Positions 1 to 9,152 of a DNA stretch of 64,000 bases are shown here, piece by piece; position 1 is the stretch's first letter, and each line of letters opens with the position of its first letter. Where the stretch lies: NCBI GenBank assembly GCA_051252515.1, contig JBPOFS010000005.1:124001-188000 (forward strand). The letters run 5' to 3'. A model generated the notes under the pieces. That model was not told where the DNA came from and made no database searches. It saw only the letters and a program-made list of their open reading frames with translations. The translations under genes and the position numbers were made by a program. Origin of the DNA: UBA5078 sp051252515. GTDB taxonomy: Bacteria > Pseudomonadota > Gammaproteobacteria > Pseudomonadales > Pseudohongiellaceae.

Positions 1-36
1 GTGGCTACAAAGTAAAACTTGCTGGCGGTTAATCTA

Positions 37-2115
37 TCAGAACTGTCTAGGCAGACTCTTCAGCACAAGGCGTTTCAAAGGCGTATTCAGGCGTAGTCGC
101 AACTCTCGTATCGAACCTCGCAGACGTTCAAAGAGCTCAGCTTGCACACTCTCATCACTCGCCTCTTGCGTGTGGCTCGCATAACTTAACTGCACATACA
201 TATCCGTGATCTGCTCCATAGCGTCCGTCCACTCTGGACGTGTCGATGTCACTCGCCTACAGAAATCTCTCGGCCCTTCCCCTCGCTGGCGAACAAGTCC
301 CTGTGTTGCCAAGTCTCGAGTCAGGCGAAGATAAAGTTGCGTCGCACGATCATGAGTTTGTTGCTTGCGTCCTTTCAAAAGAAAGAACGCGGCGATGCCG
401 AAAAACACCGAGATGGCGAGCCCTAACGCTAGGTAAAGTCGATTACGAGCCTCTTCACCGAATAGTGTTTCAAGCAATTGTAATTGCATGTCTTCGTCAT
501 AACTAATAACCCAACGGTTCCATGCGTAATCCATAGAGTCTAGGCGCAAGCGTAAAGAGTTTAACCACTGTGTGTTGCGAAAACGCATCATTGAGAAGCG
601 GGAGTCCTCAAGAAATCCTGGTTGATTTTCTAAGACTGCTTGCGCGCCTTCGCTAATGCGTTGCGGTGCAACGGCGCCTGTAGGATCAAAGCGTACCCAT
701 CCCTGTCCTTCTAACCATACCTCTGCCCACGCATGCGCATTGTATTGGTACACCATCGTATAGCCTTCGAAGGGATTGATCTCTCCTCCTTGATAGCCCA
801 CCACCACACGAGACGGAATCCCTGCCGCGCGCATTAAATATACAAAACTACTGGCATAGTGTTCGCAATACCCTTGTCGTGATGAGAACAGGAAGTCATC
901 AATAGAGGCCTCGCCAAGCAGTGGCGGGTTTAAAGTATAGAAAAAGGGTTCTTCTCGAAAGTGCCGCAACACACGCAAGGCATAAGCGCGATCATCGGGG
1001 GCTTCTTGGCGAAACTGTGCGGCCAATTGTTTACTGCGTGGATTCAACTCCATCTCTGGCATCTGCAAAGCTCGAGCTCGCAGCGCACTGCCAAGCTCTA
1101 CATCCATATCGTAATTAAGATAAGACTGTACTTGATAACGATAACGTTGAGTCACGGGTTTTTCTATGTGCAACGAGTAATTGCGATCCTGAATCACATC
1201 GTTCACATCGAGCTGAGCAAGTGGCAAAGCATAAATCCACGTTTGCTGGGTAGGCTCTAAGATGACATCGTAAGAGACTGGTTCACCACGACGCTCGCCC
1301 TGATTGGGGCGCTGAAAACGCTCCAGCATAGAGTACGATTGAAAGGCAGTTCCTGAGCGGCGCCATGCACGTCCATCGAAAAAGTCTAAGACTAGTCCGC
1401 GCCAATACAACTCTTCGTTAATGGGCGTGCTGTCATCAAAACTGACACGAAACGCCAGTTCCGCTGAACGGCTTAGATTACTGATATTGCCCGGCGACAT
1501 TTCATCGGTGACCCCTGTCTTACTCGATGACACCGGCACCGGCATAGTCCACAAAGGTGCCACTCGAGGCACTAGCACAAAAAGTACGATTGTCAGTGGA
1601 ATGCTCTGGGCAACTAATCGCAACGCCAGTTGCCCGTTGCCTTGCAATGAACTGTGCGAATTTTCGCGTTGCAATGAAATCAAAGCACCGGTGATTACTA
1701 CAAACGTTATCAAGGCATGCACCGCCGCTAACATCGTTTGCGAATAAATAAACCCGACCATGATCAGCAGATAAGAAAGTGAGACGACGATTAGCATATC
1801 TCGACGCTCGCGCATCTCTAATAACTTAAACACCGTGCCCAAAATCAGCAGACACACCGCGGCATCTAATCCCCCGCCTAAGGCACGATACTGAGCAATC
1901 GTTAACGGCAGCGCCACAAATACGATTAATAATTTAATGGGCTTATTAGGAAAGCTCGCGCGCCCGGTAAAGATAAAAATTCGCCAAATCACGCAGGCAA
2001 TTATGAGCAGGCTGACCCAAACGGGCAGACGAAAAATATGGGGCGCAATCACTAAGAAAAGTGCGCCGAGCAACCACCAAAGCGTGAGCCGTGGAATTTG
2101 AGTTTGCACTTCCAT
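37..2115 (-). CDS. tgpA: TgpA-like transglutaminase-core membrane protein (DUF3488/DUF4129)
   Basis: Membrane protein with a periplasmic transglutaminase-like domain; the P. aeruginosa relative TgpA is essential and thought to act on the cell envelope, substrate unknown. The N-terminal ~200 residues hold several hydrophobic helices. The papain-like triad is visible: Cys in QGYCEHYA (about residue 415), His in NAHAWAEVW (about 460) and Asp in RFDPT (about 475). One more membrane helix (LALGLAISVFFGIAAFF) precedes a cytosolic DUF4129-type C-terminus. The frame could begin 7 codons earlier, but I chose the ATG at 2115: it overlaps the TGA of the DUF58 gene (TGATG) and has GGGAG upstream, which implies translational coupling. 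It is the last gene of a moxR-DUF58-tgpA set. Family is secure; the substrate is unknown. Confidence 0.9.
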   Translation of the reverse strand: MEVQTQIPRLTLWWLLGALFLVIAPHIFRLPVWVSLLIIACVIWRIFIFTGRASFPNKPIKLLIVFVALPLTIAQYRALGGGLDAAVCLLILGTVFKLLEMRERRDMLIVVSLSYLLIMVGFIYSQTMLAAVHALITFVVITGALISLQRENSHSSLQGNGQLALRLVAQSIPLTIVLFVLVPRVAPLWTMPVPVSSSKTGVTDEMSPGNISNLSRSAELAFRVSFDDSTPINEELYWRGLVLDFFDGRAWRRSGTAFQSYSMLERFQRPNQGERRGEPVSYDVILEPTQQTWIYALPLAQLDVNDVIQDRNYSLHIEKPVTQRYRYQVQSYLNYDMDVELGSALRARALQMPEMELNPRSKQLAAQFRQEAPDDRAYALRVLRHFREEPFFYTLNPPLLGEASIDDFLFSSRQGYCEHYASSFVYLMRAAGIPSRVVVGYQGGEINPFEGYTMVYQYNAHAWAEVWLEGQGWVRFDPTGAVAPQRISEGAQAVLENQPGFLEDSRFSMMRFRNTQWLNSLRLRLDSMDYAWNRWVISYDEDMQLQLLETLFGEEARNRLYLALGLAISVFFGIAAFFLLKGRKQQTHDRATQLYLRLTRDLATQGLVRQRGEGPRDFCRRVTSTRPEWTDAMEQITDMYVQLSYASHTQEASDESVQAELFERLRGSIRELRLRLNTPLKRLVLKSLPRQF

Positions 2116-3089
2116 CAATGCGCTCCCGTATTCCACAGTGCTAATGCGCGTAATACTTTTTTACAATGCGCATCGCCATGACCAAGCGGGATTTCAACTC
2201 CGGGCAGACGCAAACCATAATCGGCACTGCCTTGAGCAAGTGTAATAACCCAATAACAAAGACGAGAAAGCCGCTCTTCGGCGTCGATGTCGGGAAACTG
2301 AGCCCAGTCCAACATCAGTTGTTCGTCCTGCGCATCTACAAACTGCTTAACCTTCAATCCCTGACCGCGAGCGAGACTCTTCCAGGCTATTTGTTTGGGC
2401 GAATCTCCGAAGTTGTAATTGCGTAGCCCTTGAAAATCTTCTACCCCTATTTGCGTGCTTTTGGAATCGCCAGAACTTGAACCGCCACTGGCATCGGGCA
2501 ACGGCCCTTTCACAGGGTTGGGATAAACCAAAACGCTCATATCGAGATCGACATGAGACCACGCCCGCCACAAACCTAGAGGGAACCGCGTTTGGACGGT
2601 GACTCGGGGGGCTCGCAGAAAACCACGCCGCACGGTGGGAAGAAATACTTTTAAGCGCTCTTGTTCATTGTCCAACACATTGGTGTAACTCCAGCCCCCT
2701 TTTGGAAATCGTAGCTCCAACATTTCATGAACTTGCTCCGTATTGCGTTGCAACACGAAGACAAAAGCGGCCTCCTCTCCTGCAAACACTGGTTCCGCGC
2801 CGGCGCCTCGTATACGCAGATGTTGCAAGTTACGGAAGGTGTGGAGAATGCACAGTATGAAGAGACTAGTCATTAAAAACGCCAAACCGAATGCTAAGCT
2901 CAGTACGTAATTTATGGCAGTGACAAATATAAGAGTGGTGGCAAGAAGGAAAAGGATCCCCGGGCCGGTAGGCAGGATAAAAATATTCTTACGATGCAGA
3001 TGGACTTCACTAATAGCGGGCAGCCTACGATCGAGCCAACGAGAGACTCTCTTTGCAAACCAAGGTTTAACCGCAGTGACTAAGCTCAT
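2115..3089 (-). CDS. DUF58 domain protein, partner of MoxR ATPase
   Basis: Protein of 324 residues. Two closely spaced hydrophobic helices lie at about residues 36-80, followed by a soluble region with the DUF58 (vWA-like) core, including the typical segment DFQGLRNYNFGDSPKQIAWKS at about 215-235. DUF58 proteins are almost always encoded beside MoxR ATPases, which are thought to remodel or activate them. Here moxR ends 8 nt upstream and tgpA overlaps the stop codon, so the three are co-transcribed. No enzymatic activity is established for the family. Confidence 0.87.
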   Translation of the reverse strand: MSLVTAVKPWFAKRVSRWLDRRLPAISEVHLHRKNIFILPTGPGILFLLATTLIFVTAINYVLSLAFGLAFLMTSLFILCILHTFRNLQHLRIRGAGAEPVFAGEEAAFVFVLQRNTEQVHEMLELRFPKGGWSYTNVLDNEQERLKVFLPTVRRGFLRAPRVTVQTRFPLGLWRAWSHVDLDMSVLVYPNPVKGPLPDASGGSSSGDSKSTQIGVEDFQGLRNYNFGDSPKQIAWKSLARGQGLKVKQFVDAQDEQLMLDWAQFPDIDAEERLSRLCYWVITLAQGSADYGLRLPGVEIPLGHGDAHCKKVLRALALWNTGAH

Positions 3090-3097
3090 GGGTTTGT

Positions 3098-4015
3098 TTA
3101 AAAAACATCCACCTCATTGAGTAATCGGTGCACAAGCGCCGCACCGGTGCGCCCTTGCGCATCCGTACTTGCTCGTAGTCGATGTTCGACGACGGCGGGT
3201 AAGACCGCCTGAATGTCCTCTGGCACCGCGTGTTGACGTCCTTCCATATAAGCCCAAGTGCGCGCCGCTCGCACAACGGCAATACTGCCACGTGGCGACA
3301 AGCCGAAATGAAACACTTCGTTCTCACGGGTATACGCGACAATGCGTTGCAAGTAATCCAGTAGTAATGGGCTCAGCGCGACATCGTTCGCCGCTTTGCG
3401 CATTGCAACCAAATCATCAACATTGAGCTTTTGCGATACCATCGCCCCTCTATCCGTATCAGTCCCGCGTTCCAGCAGTTCTCTTTCGGCTTTAGGATCA
3501 GGGTAGCCAATGCCAATACGCATGAGGAATCGGTCTAGCTGCGATTCGGGTAAGGGAAAGGTCCCCGACAAGCTGACAGGGTTTTGTGTCGCAATCACGA
3601 AAAAAGGCGATGGCAGTGGTCGCGTTTCCCCTTCAATGGACACCTGCCCTTCTTCCATAGCCTCTAACAAGGCACTCTGGGTTTTAGGGGTGGTACGATT
3701 GATTTCATCAGCAAGAATGAGTTGGCTGAATATAGGGCCAGGGTGAAAGCTAAACGCCCTACTGTTTTGATCGAAAATTGATACGCCGAGAATATCGGCT
3801 GGCAACAGGTCACTGGTAAACTGAATACGATTAAAATCGAGCCCAAACACACGCGCTAAGGCATGTGCTAGGGTCGTTTTCCCCATTCCTGGGAGGTCTT
3901 CTATGAGTAAGTGGCCCCCTGCTATAAGACAGCAGATTGCCAGACGAACTTGCCGTTCCTTACCAAGCAATACCGTACCGATCTCATCGACCGCGGCCTG
4001 AATCTTCTCTTGCAT
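3098..4015 (-). CDS. MoxR-family AAA+ ATPase
   Basis: AAA+ ATPase of 305 residues. Walker A is GMGKTT at 43-48, Walker B is LILADE at 99-104, sensor 1 is ATQNP near 142-146, and the MoxR signature GTFPLPESQLDRF is at 151-163. MoxR proteins act as chaperone-like ATPases that help mature or activate protein complexes, usually through vWA-containing partners. The adjacent DUF58 and transglutaminase genes are the probable clients. It starts 47 nt downstream of purF, so read-through from the cvpA-purF transcript is possible. Confidence 0.93.
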   Translation of the reverse strand: MQEKIQAAVDEIGTVLLGKERQVRLAICCLIAGGHLLIEDLPGMGKTTLAHALARVFGLDFNRIQFTSDLLPADILGVSIFDQNSRAFSFHPGPIFSQLILADEINRTTPKTQSALLEAMEEGQVSIEGETRPLPSPFFVIATQNPVSLSGTFPLPESQLDRFLMRIGIGYPDPKAERELLERGTDTDRGAMVSQKLNVDDLVAMRKAANDVALSPLLLDYLQRIVAYTRENEVFHFGLSPRGSIAVVRAARTWAYMEGRQHAVPEDIQAVLPAVVEHRLRASTDAQGRTGAALVHRLLNEVDVF

Positions 4016-4062
4016 AGAATACCCAATTTATTGCCAACCCCGCGTTATCGCCATTAAAGTTA

Positions 4063-5592
4063 TTAGACTTCTTTGGCTAACTTACGAGCTTTAGCTTTTT
4101 TATTTACCTTCTTATTCACTTTCTTGCTTACCTTTTTAGCGGCATCATTACGTTTATCTTCAAGTTTTTGCAGATATTTCTCGTCAACATCGCCAGTAAT
4201 ATATTGGCCATCGAACACAGAACACTCAAATTTCGTAATTCCAGGATTACCCTCGGCGGAGGCAGAGATCAAGTCTGAGAGGTCTTGGAAAATGAGCCAA
4301 TCCGCTTCAATGAGGGTTTCCACCTCTTCATCTGTTCTGCCATGAGCGATCAACTCAGTAGCTGATGGCATATCGATACCGTAAACGTTGGGATAGCGAA
4401 CCGCAGGTGCTGCAGAGGCGAAATACACTTTCTTAGCCCCAGCATCGCGTGCCATTTGAATGATCTGCTTACAGGTTGTCCCGCGCACGATCGAATCATC
4501 CACTAGCAAGACTGTCTTGCCGCGAAACTCTAATTCAATCGCATTCAATTTTTGACGAACCGACTTCTTGCGCTGGCTCTGTCCCGGCATGATGAAAGTA
4601 CGGCCGATATAGCGGTTTTTAACGAAGCCTTCGCGATACTTCACTCCAAGTCGATTCGCCAATTCTAGCGCCGATGTCCGTGAGGTATCCGGTATGGGGA
4701 TTACTACATCGATGTCATGATCAGGGCGTAAGCGCTTCACTTTATCAGCGAGCTTCTCTCCCATGCGTAATCTGGCCTTATAAACCGAAATCCCATCCAT
4801 CAAAGAGTCTGGACGTGCAAAGTACACATGCTCGAAGATACAAGGCGTGTATTCTGCTGGACCTGCACATATACAGGTATGCAGCTCGCCTTTCACATCG
4901 ACATACACGGCCTCACCTGGGGCTACGTCGCGAACAATCGTGAAACCTTGCGAGTCTAGCGCTACGCTCTCAGAGGCCAACATATACTCAGTAAAACCAT
5001 TACGTTCGCGCTTGCCATAAACCAATGGGCGTATGCCATTGCGATCACGAAAACCTACTATGCCGTAGCCGCCCAACATCACAAGAGCTGCATAGCCCCC
5101 TTTGCAGCGACGATGCACGCCACGCACGGCGGTGAACACATCCTCTGCTGTTGGTTGAATCTTAGCCAGAGTTTGCAACTCATGAGCAAAAACGTTGAGC
5201 AAGACTTCTGAATCAGAGTCGGTATTAATATGGCGCAAGTCTTCTTTGTAGAGCTCTCTGCTGAGTTCTTCAGAGTTAGTCAGATTGCCGTTATGAGCGA
5301 GGCTCAAGCCATAAGGGGAGTTAACATAAAAAGGTTGCGCAAGCGCTGGGCTTGAACTTCCTGCTGTTGGATAGCGCACATGGCCAATGCCCATTTTACC
5401 GGCAAGGCGCTCCATGTGCCTTGTACGAAAGACATCTTTTACTAGTCCGTTATCTTTGCGCAGATTCAGTTTGCCATTATCACTAGTGGCAATACCCGCG
5501 GCGTCCTGCCCGCGATGTTGTAACACTGTTAACGTGTCATACAAACAAACAGCAACATCAGAATTGCCAACGACACCCACTAAACCGCACAT
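4063..5592 (-). CDS. purF: Amidophosphoribosyltransferase
   Basis: First committed step of purine synthesis: PRPP + glutamine gives 5-phosphoribosylamine. The N-terminal MCGLVGVVG places the catalytic Cys2 of the Ntn glutaminase domain directly after the initiator Met. The PRPP-binding loop VLLVDDSIVRGTT lies at about residues 360-372 in the phosphoribosyltransferase half. Total length of 509 is normal. The last ~30 residues are unusual: 12 lysines and 2 arginines, with repeated KKVNKK units. The gene follows cvpA by 55 nt, the arrangement known in E. coli and Pseudomonas. Confidence 0.97.
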   Translation of the reverse strand: MCGLVGVVGNSDVAVCLYDTLTVLQHRGQDAAGIATSDNGKLNLRKDNGLVKDVFRTRHMERLAGKMGIGHVRYPTAGSSSPALAQPFYVNSPYGLSLAHNGNLTNSEELSRELYKEDLRHINTDSDSEVLLNVFAHELQTLAKIQPTAEDVFTAVRGVHRRCKGGYAALVMLGGYGIVGFRDRNGIRPLVYGKRERNGFTEYMLASESVALDSQGFTIVRDVAPGEAVYVDVKGELHTCICAGPAEYTPCIFEHVYFARPDSLMDGISVYKARLRMGEKLADKVKRLRPDHDIDVVIPIPDTSRTSALELANRLGVKYREGFVKNRYIGRTFIMPGQSQRKKSVRQKLNAIELEFRGKTVLLVDDSIVRGTTCKQIIQMARDAGAKKVYFASAAPAVRYPNVYGIDMPSATELIAHGRTDEEVETLIEADWLIFQDLSDLISASAEGNPGITKFECSVFDGQYITGDVDEKYLQKLEDKRNDAAKKVSKKVNKKVNKKAKARKLAKEV

Positions 5593-5647
5593 TCAATACA
5601 CTCCGAATAAATAAAACAAAGGACCACCTCACGCTTGCTCGCGAATG

Positions 5648-6151
5648 CTACTGAGGTGGAGTCGTGACATCCGTAATATCGCCTACATCCGTGACGTACA
5701 CTCGCGTTATCTCAAGTAAATCAATCCCATAGGGAATAAACCTCGATTCTGCCCACCATAGTTCCGTGGCAAAAAAGCTGGATCCAAAATATATAAACAC
5801 CATAAGAATCACGACGCCACGGGCAATGCCAAAGACTCCGCCCAGCAAACGGTCTGTAAGCTTCAAGCCTGATATCGCAATAAGTTTGGAGACTAGATGA
5901 TTCACCATGGCCCCAACGATGAGGGTCGCAATGAATAACACGGCAAACGCAAACACTGTACGCATTGACTCACTGGCAATCCACCCGCCCAGCATTGGCG
6001 CCATATCGTCGCTATACACTCGGGCAATGAGCAAGGCCACAATCCATGCGAGCAAAGAGAGCACCTCTTTAACGAAGCCGCGCCATAACCCGAACATGCA
6101 GGACACGCCGGTGATCATCAAAATACAAACGTCTACCCAATGCAGCTGCAT
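5648..6151 (-). CDS. cvpA: CvpA family membrane protein
   Basis: Small integral membrane protein of 167 residues with four predicted helices (for example CILMITGVSCMFGLWRGF near the N-terminus and GVVILMVFIYFG near 115). CvpA was named for its need in colicin V production and is linked to envelope stress resistance; its biochemical role is unknown. It lies directly upstream of purF in the conserved cvpA-purF pair and 28 nt downstream of the SPOR-domain gene. GAGG is placed 6-7 nt before the ATG. Confidence 0.92.
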   Translation of the reverse strand: MQLHWVDVCILMITGVSCMFGLWRGFVKEVLSLLAWIVALLIARVYSDDMAPMLGGWIASESMRTVFAFAVLFIATLIVGAMVNHLVSKLIAISGLKLTDRLLGGVFGIARGVVILMVFIYFGSSFFATELWWAESRFIPYGIDLLEITRVYVTDVGDITDVTTPPQ

Positions 6152-6179
6152 TCAATGCCTCTGTTCGTGAAAGCGCGAC

Positions 6180-6791
6180 TCATAACTCTTCGATCTCGTA
6201 GCGCACCACAATTCCTGAAAGTTGTGTTTCTGCGAGCAATTGCTGTTGTAGCTGCTGTACCGCGGCGCGCTCAACCCCAGGGCCCACAAATACAGCCGTG
6301 AGTGTTCCTTGAGACGAGCTAATTTGACGTGTGTAGGCGCGATGGCCATTACTTTGAAGAATATCGATAAGATTATTAGCGTTAGCGGCATCGGAGAACG
6401 ATGCGAGTCTGACGCTCCAACCTTCAGGCAAACCCACTGGGTCTAAGTCGGGCGCAACTACGGGACTGCTGACTGAGTCGTTCTCTACCACTTGCGGAGT
6501 CACTTCGGGCTCGGGCACGTCTAATTCGGGTTCGGCGACTGGCTCATCGACGCCGACCACGACAGTCGTTGCAGGAGTATTACTAAGCCTTACTTGCTCT
6601 GTGTCAGCCACAATCACGGGCCGCTCCGGCGTAAGGCGTGGAGGCACTGGAAATGGGACTGGGTCGGGGATTCGACTTTCCAGTGGCAGCTCATAGCTCC
6701 CCTGTCCGTCAAACAGAACCGGCAAGATGACAGCCGCCGCAAATGCAATGACAGCGATTCCTACAACTCGTTGTTTAGTGCTCTGGTTCAA
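6180..6791 (-). CDS. dedD: SPOR-domain protein, DedD-like
   Basis: Protein of 203 residues in three parts: a short cytoplasmic end with one membrane helix (VVGIAVIAFAAAVILPVLF, about 9-27), a Pro/Glu/Val-rich periplasmic linker (about 35-120), and a C-terminal SPOR domain (WSVRLASFSDAANANNLI onward). SPOR domains bind denuded septal peptidoglycan, so the product is probably recruited to the division site. Its place between folC and cvpA is that of dedD in many gammaproteobacteria. The start is TTG with AGGGG about 10 nt upstream; no better ATG exists before the helix. Confidence 0.88.
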   Translation of the reverse strand: MNQSTKQRVVGIAVIAFAAAVILPVLFDGQGSYELPLESRIPDPVPFPVPPRLTPERPVIVADTEQVRLSNTPATTVVVGVDEPVAEPELDVPEPEVTPQVVENDSVSSPVVAPDLDPVGLPEGWSVRLASFSDAANANNLIDILQSNGHRAYTRQISSSQGTLTAVFVGPGVERAAVQQLQQQLLAETQLSGIVVRYEIEEL

Positions 6792-6849
6792 ACCAGTCTT
6801 GCCCCTATGATGACGACTATTCGTGCGTTAGAAAAAGACTTCAAGTACA

Positions 6850-8136
6850 TCAATGCGAAACCTGTTCTTGGGCGAGAAGACACATAATATCGGCTACCGT
6901 CACAAATGAGCCTGTAGCCAGCAGCAGGTCATCCTCTGCACACTCTTCGCTCAAACACTGGTAGGCCGACGCGATATCGTCAAAGGGGCCTCGTAATGTG
7001 GCGCCTTTCTTCTGCAATAATGCATAGAGCTTTTCAGACCCTAGACATCTTGGCTCATCGAAAGCGGCAATATACCAAAAGTCGACCTCAGATTCTAAGG
7101 CTGCGTAGAACTCTTCGTGATCTTTATCGTTCATCATGGCCAGAAGCACACGCACTTTGGCATCAGGTCGACGGGTTTGCCGCTCGGCATGGAGCTTTTG
7201 CGCTAGTTTGTGCCCGGCGTGAGGGTTATGGGCGACATCAACGCGCAGGGTTAAATTCTTCGCTTTATCATGCAACTGTTGGTAACGCCCTTCTATTATT
7301 GGGTGTTTCAAGCCCTCTTCAAGGGCCTCTCTCGAGATCGCGAAGGGTAAGTGCTGCAACGCTTCAAGGACAGTGGCTGCGTTGAGAAGATCCAGACCAG
7401 GCAAAGGCAGTTGCTCTAGGGTTTGTGTCTCCCCTGCGGCATCTCGGCGCCACCAAGTCCATGTCGTCCCTGTTTCTAAGAATGAATAGTCTTGCCCTTG
7501 CTTTCGAGCCGGAGCCCCTAGCTGCATTGCGTGCTCGAGCAAATTAGCAGGAGGCATTTCATCACCGCAAATAAAGGGGATATTGGGACGCAAGATACCG
7601 GCTTTCTCTATAGCGATAAGTTCACGCGTATCTCCGAGCCAGTCCTGATGATCGATGCCGATACTCGTAATAATCGCGATATCAGGATCAATCAAATTGA
7701 CCGCATCGAGTCTGCCACCTAGCCCTACTTCTAATATCGCGACATCCAGTTGCGCCTCTTCGAGAAGCATTAAGCCCGCCAATGTGCTGAATTCGAAATA
7801 GCTTAATGACAGTTCACGACGAAACTCATCAATTTTGGCAAAGCTCGCGCACAAGGCCTCATCACTGGCGTACTCTTGTTTGAGGCTAATGCGTTCGTTG
7901 TAACGATGAATATGAGGTGAGGTGTAAGTGCCGACCTTATGCCCCCCCGCATGCAGTATGGAGGCGAGCATCGCGACAGTAGACCCTTTGCCATTAGTGC
8001 CTGCCACTGTGATGACAATCGGTGCTGGACGAGTGAGTCCAAGACGCTTGGCCACTTCGCGAACACGGTCTAAGCCAAGCTCTATCTCTTTGGGATGCAG
8101 GGCTTGAATTCTTTTCAACCAATCTGACAAATTCAT
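6850..8136 (-). CDS. folC: Bifunctional folylpolyglutamate/dihydrofolate synthase
   Basis: ATP-dependent ligase that makes dihydrofolate from dihydropteroate and adds glutamates to folates. The P-loop GTNGKGS is at residues 46-52, and the Mur-ligase segment LEVGLGGRLDAVN, which holds a metal-binding Glu, is near 136-148. DVAHNPHAG in the C-terminal domain is also typical. Length of 428 fits the family. It lies 68 nt downstream of accD, as in Pseudomonas and E. coli. Confidence 0.96.
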   Translation of the reverse strand: MNLSDWLKRIQALHPKEIELGLDRVREVAKRLGLTRPAPIVITVAGTNGKGSTVAMLASILHAGGHKVGTYTSPHIHRYNERISLKQEYASDEALCASFAKIDEFRRELSLSYFEFSTLAGLMLLEEAQLDVAILEVGLGGRLDAVNLIDPDIAIITSIGIDHQDWLGDTRELIAIEKAGILRPNIPFICGDEMPPANLLEHAMQLGAPARKQGQDYSFLETGTTWTWWRRDAAGETQTLEQLPLPGLDLLNAATVLEALQHLPFAISREALEEGLKHPIIEGRYQQLHDKAKNLTLRVDVAHNPHAGHKLAQKLHAERQTRRPDAKVRVLLAMMNDKDHEEFYAALESEVDFWYIAAFDEPRCLGSEKLYALLQKKGATLRGPFDDIASAYQCLSEECAEDDLLLATGSFVTVADIMCLLAQEQVSH

Positions 8137-8204
8137 TTAGATGACGTCGCCACCATATTGATTTAAAAAGAGTTTCAATCCAAGCCCTGCTTCGCAAATG
8201 GCTA

Positions 8205-9101
8205 TTAACGGTGAGTTAATATGCCGAGCAATGAGGAGATGCGATCACGCAAATCTTTTCGGTGCACAATCATATCGATCGCGCCGTGCTCCAGTAGGAA
8301 CTCACTACGCTGAAATCCTTCAGGCAGTTTTACACGTACAGTCTGACGAATAACGTCTGGGCCCGTGAACCCAACCAATGCGTTAGGTTCTGCAATATTG
8401 ATATCGCCTAACATCGCGAGGCTGGCAGAAACACCACCGTAAACTGGGTCAACCAAGACAGAGATATAAGGCAAACCGTTTTCGCGCATGCGTGCGATTG
8501 CCGCTGATGTCTTAGCCATCTGCATGAGAGAGATCAAGGCCTCTTGCATACGCGCCCCGCCACTAGTGGAGAAACACACAAGTGGAAGCCTTTGCTCGAT
8601 ACAGGTGTTGATCGCTTGGGTGAATTTTTCACCTACTACGGCGCCCATTGATCCACCAATGAAACTGAATTCAAATGCTGCCACTACCACTTCGAGGGAA
8701 TCAACGCTCCCTTGCACGACGATCAAGGCGTCTTTCTCACCAGTGCTCTTCTGTGCAGCGGAAAGCCTATCTTTGTACTTCTTAAGATCTTTAAATTTGA
8801 GTAGATCTACCGGTTCCATGTCAGCGTTGAGCTCAACTTGACCTTCAGGGTCAAGAAAGAGCTCCAAACGACGGCGCGCGGTGATACGAAGGTGATGGTC
8901 ACACTTAGGGCATACTTCGAGATTGCGCTCGAGATCAGGCCTGTACAACACGGCTTCACAGCGTGGGCATTTTTTCCATAGCCCTTCTGGCACGCTAGTA
9001 CGTTGTTTAGGCGCTGTACCCGGCGTTCCAGCGGCTCCAGTGGTTCCTGCTTTACCGCCAGTACTGCGAATCGAAGGGAGGATTTTATTAATCCAACTCA
9101 T
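8205..9101 (-). CDS. accD: Acetyl-CoA carboxylase carboxyltransferase subunit beta
   Basis: Beta subunit of the carboxyltransferase that transfers CO2 from biotin-BCCP to acetyl-CoA to give malonyl-CoA. The four-cysteine zinc ribbon is visible: Cys45 and Cys48 (CPRC), Cys64 and Cys67 (CPKC). The crotonase-like core includes FSTSGGARMQEA. Between the start and the zinc finger there is an extra low-complexity Gly/Ala/Thr linker (about residues 14-31) that is probably disordered. The ATG has GGGA 7 nt upstream. It follows trpA in the trpFBA-accD-folC order. Confidence 0.97.
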   Translation of the reverse strand: MSWINKILPSIRSTGGKAGTTGAAGTPGTAPKQRTSVPEGLWKKCPRCEAVLYRPDLERNLEVCPKCDHHLRITARRRLELFLDPEGQVELNADMEPVDLLKFKDLKKYKDRLSAAQKSTGEKDALIVVQGSVDSLEVVVAAFEFSFIGGSMGAVVGEKFTQAINTCIEQRLPLVCFSTSGGARMQEALISLMQMAKTSAAIARMRENGLPYISVLVDPVYGGVSASLAMLGDINIAEPNALVGFTGPDVIRQTVRVKLPEGFQRSEFLLEHGAIDMIVHRKDLRDRISSLLGILTHR

Positions 9102-9152
9102 AAAAGGTTCCCGTAAAGTCTAAAGTTGTAAGATCTAATTGAAATTCTAAGC

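Noticed and set aside
1..32. A short plus-strand frame ending GYKVKLAGG-stop at the left edge
   Set aside because: It could be the C-terminal end of a gene lying mostly outside the window, but ten codons are not enough to support a call.
4073..4345. Hydrophobic Leu/Phe-rich plus-strand frame resembling a membrane protein opposite the end of purF
   Set aside because: It is the reverse reading of the lysine-rich PurF tail (AAR codons read as Phe/Leu).
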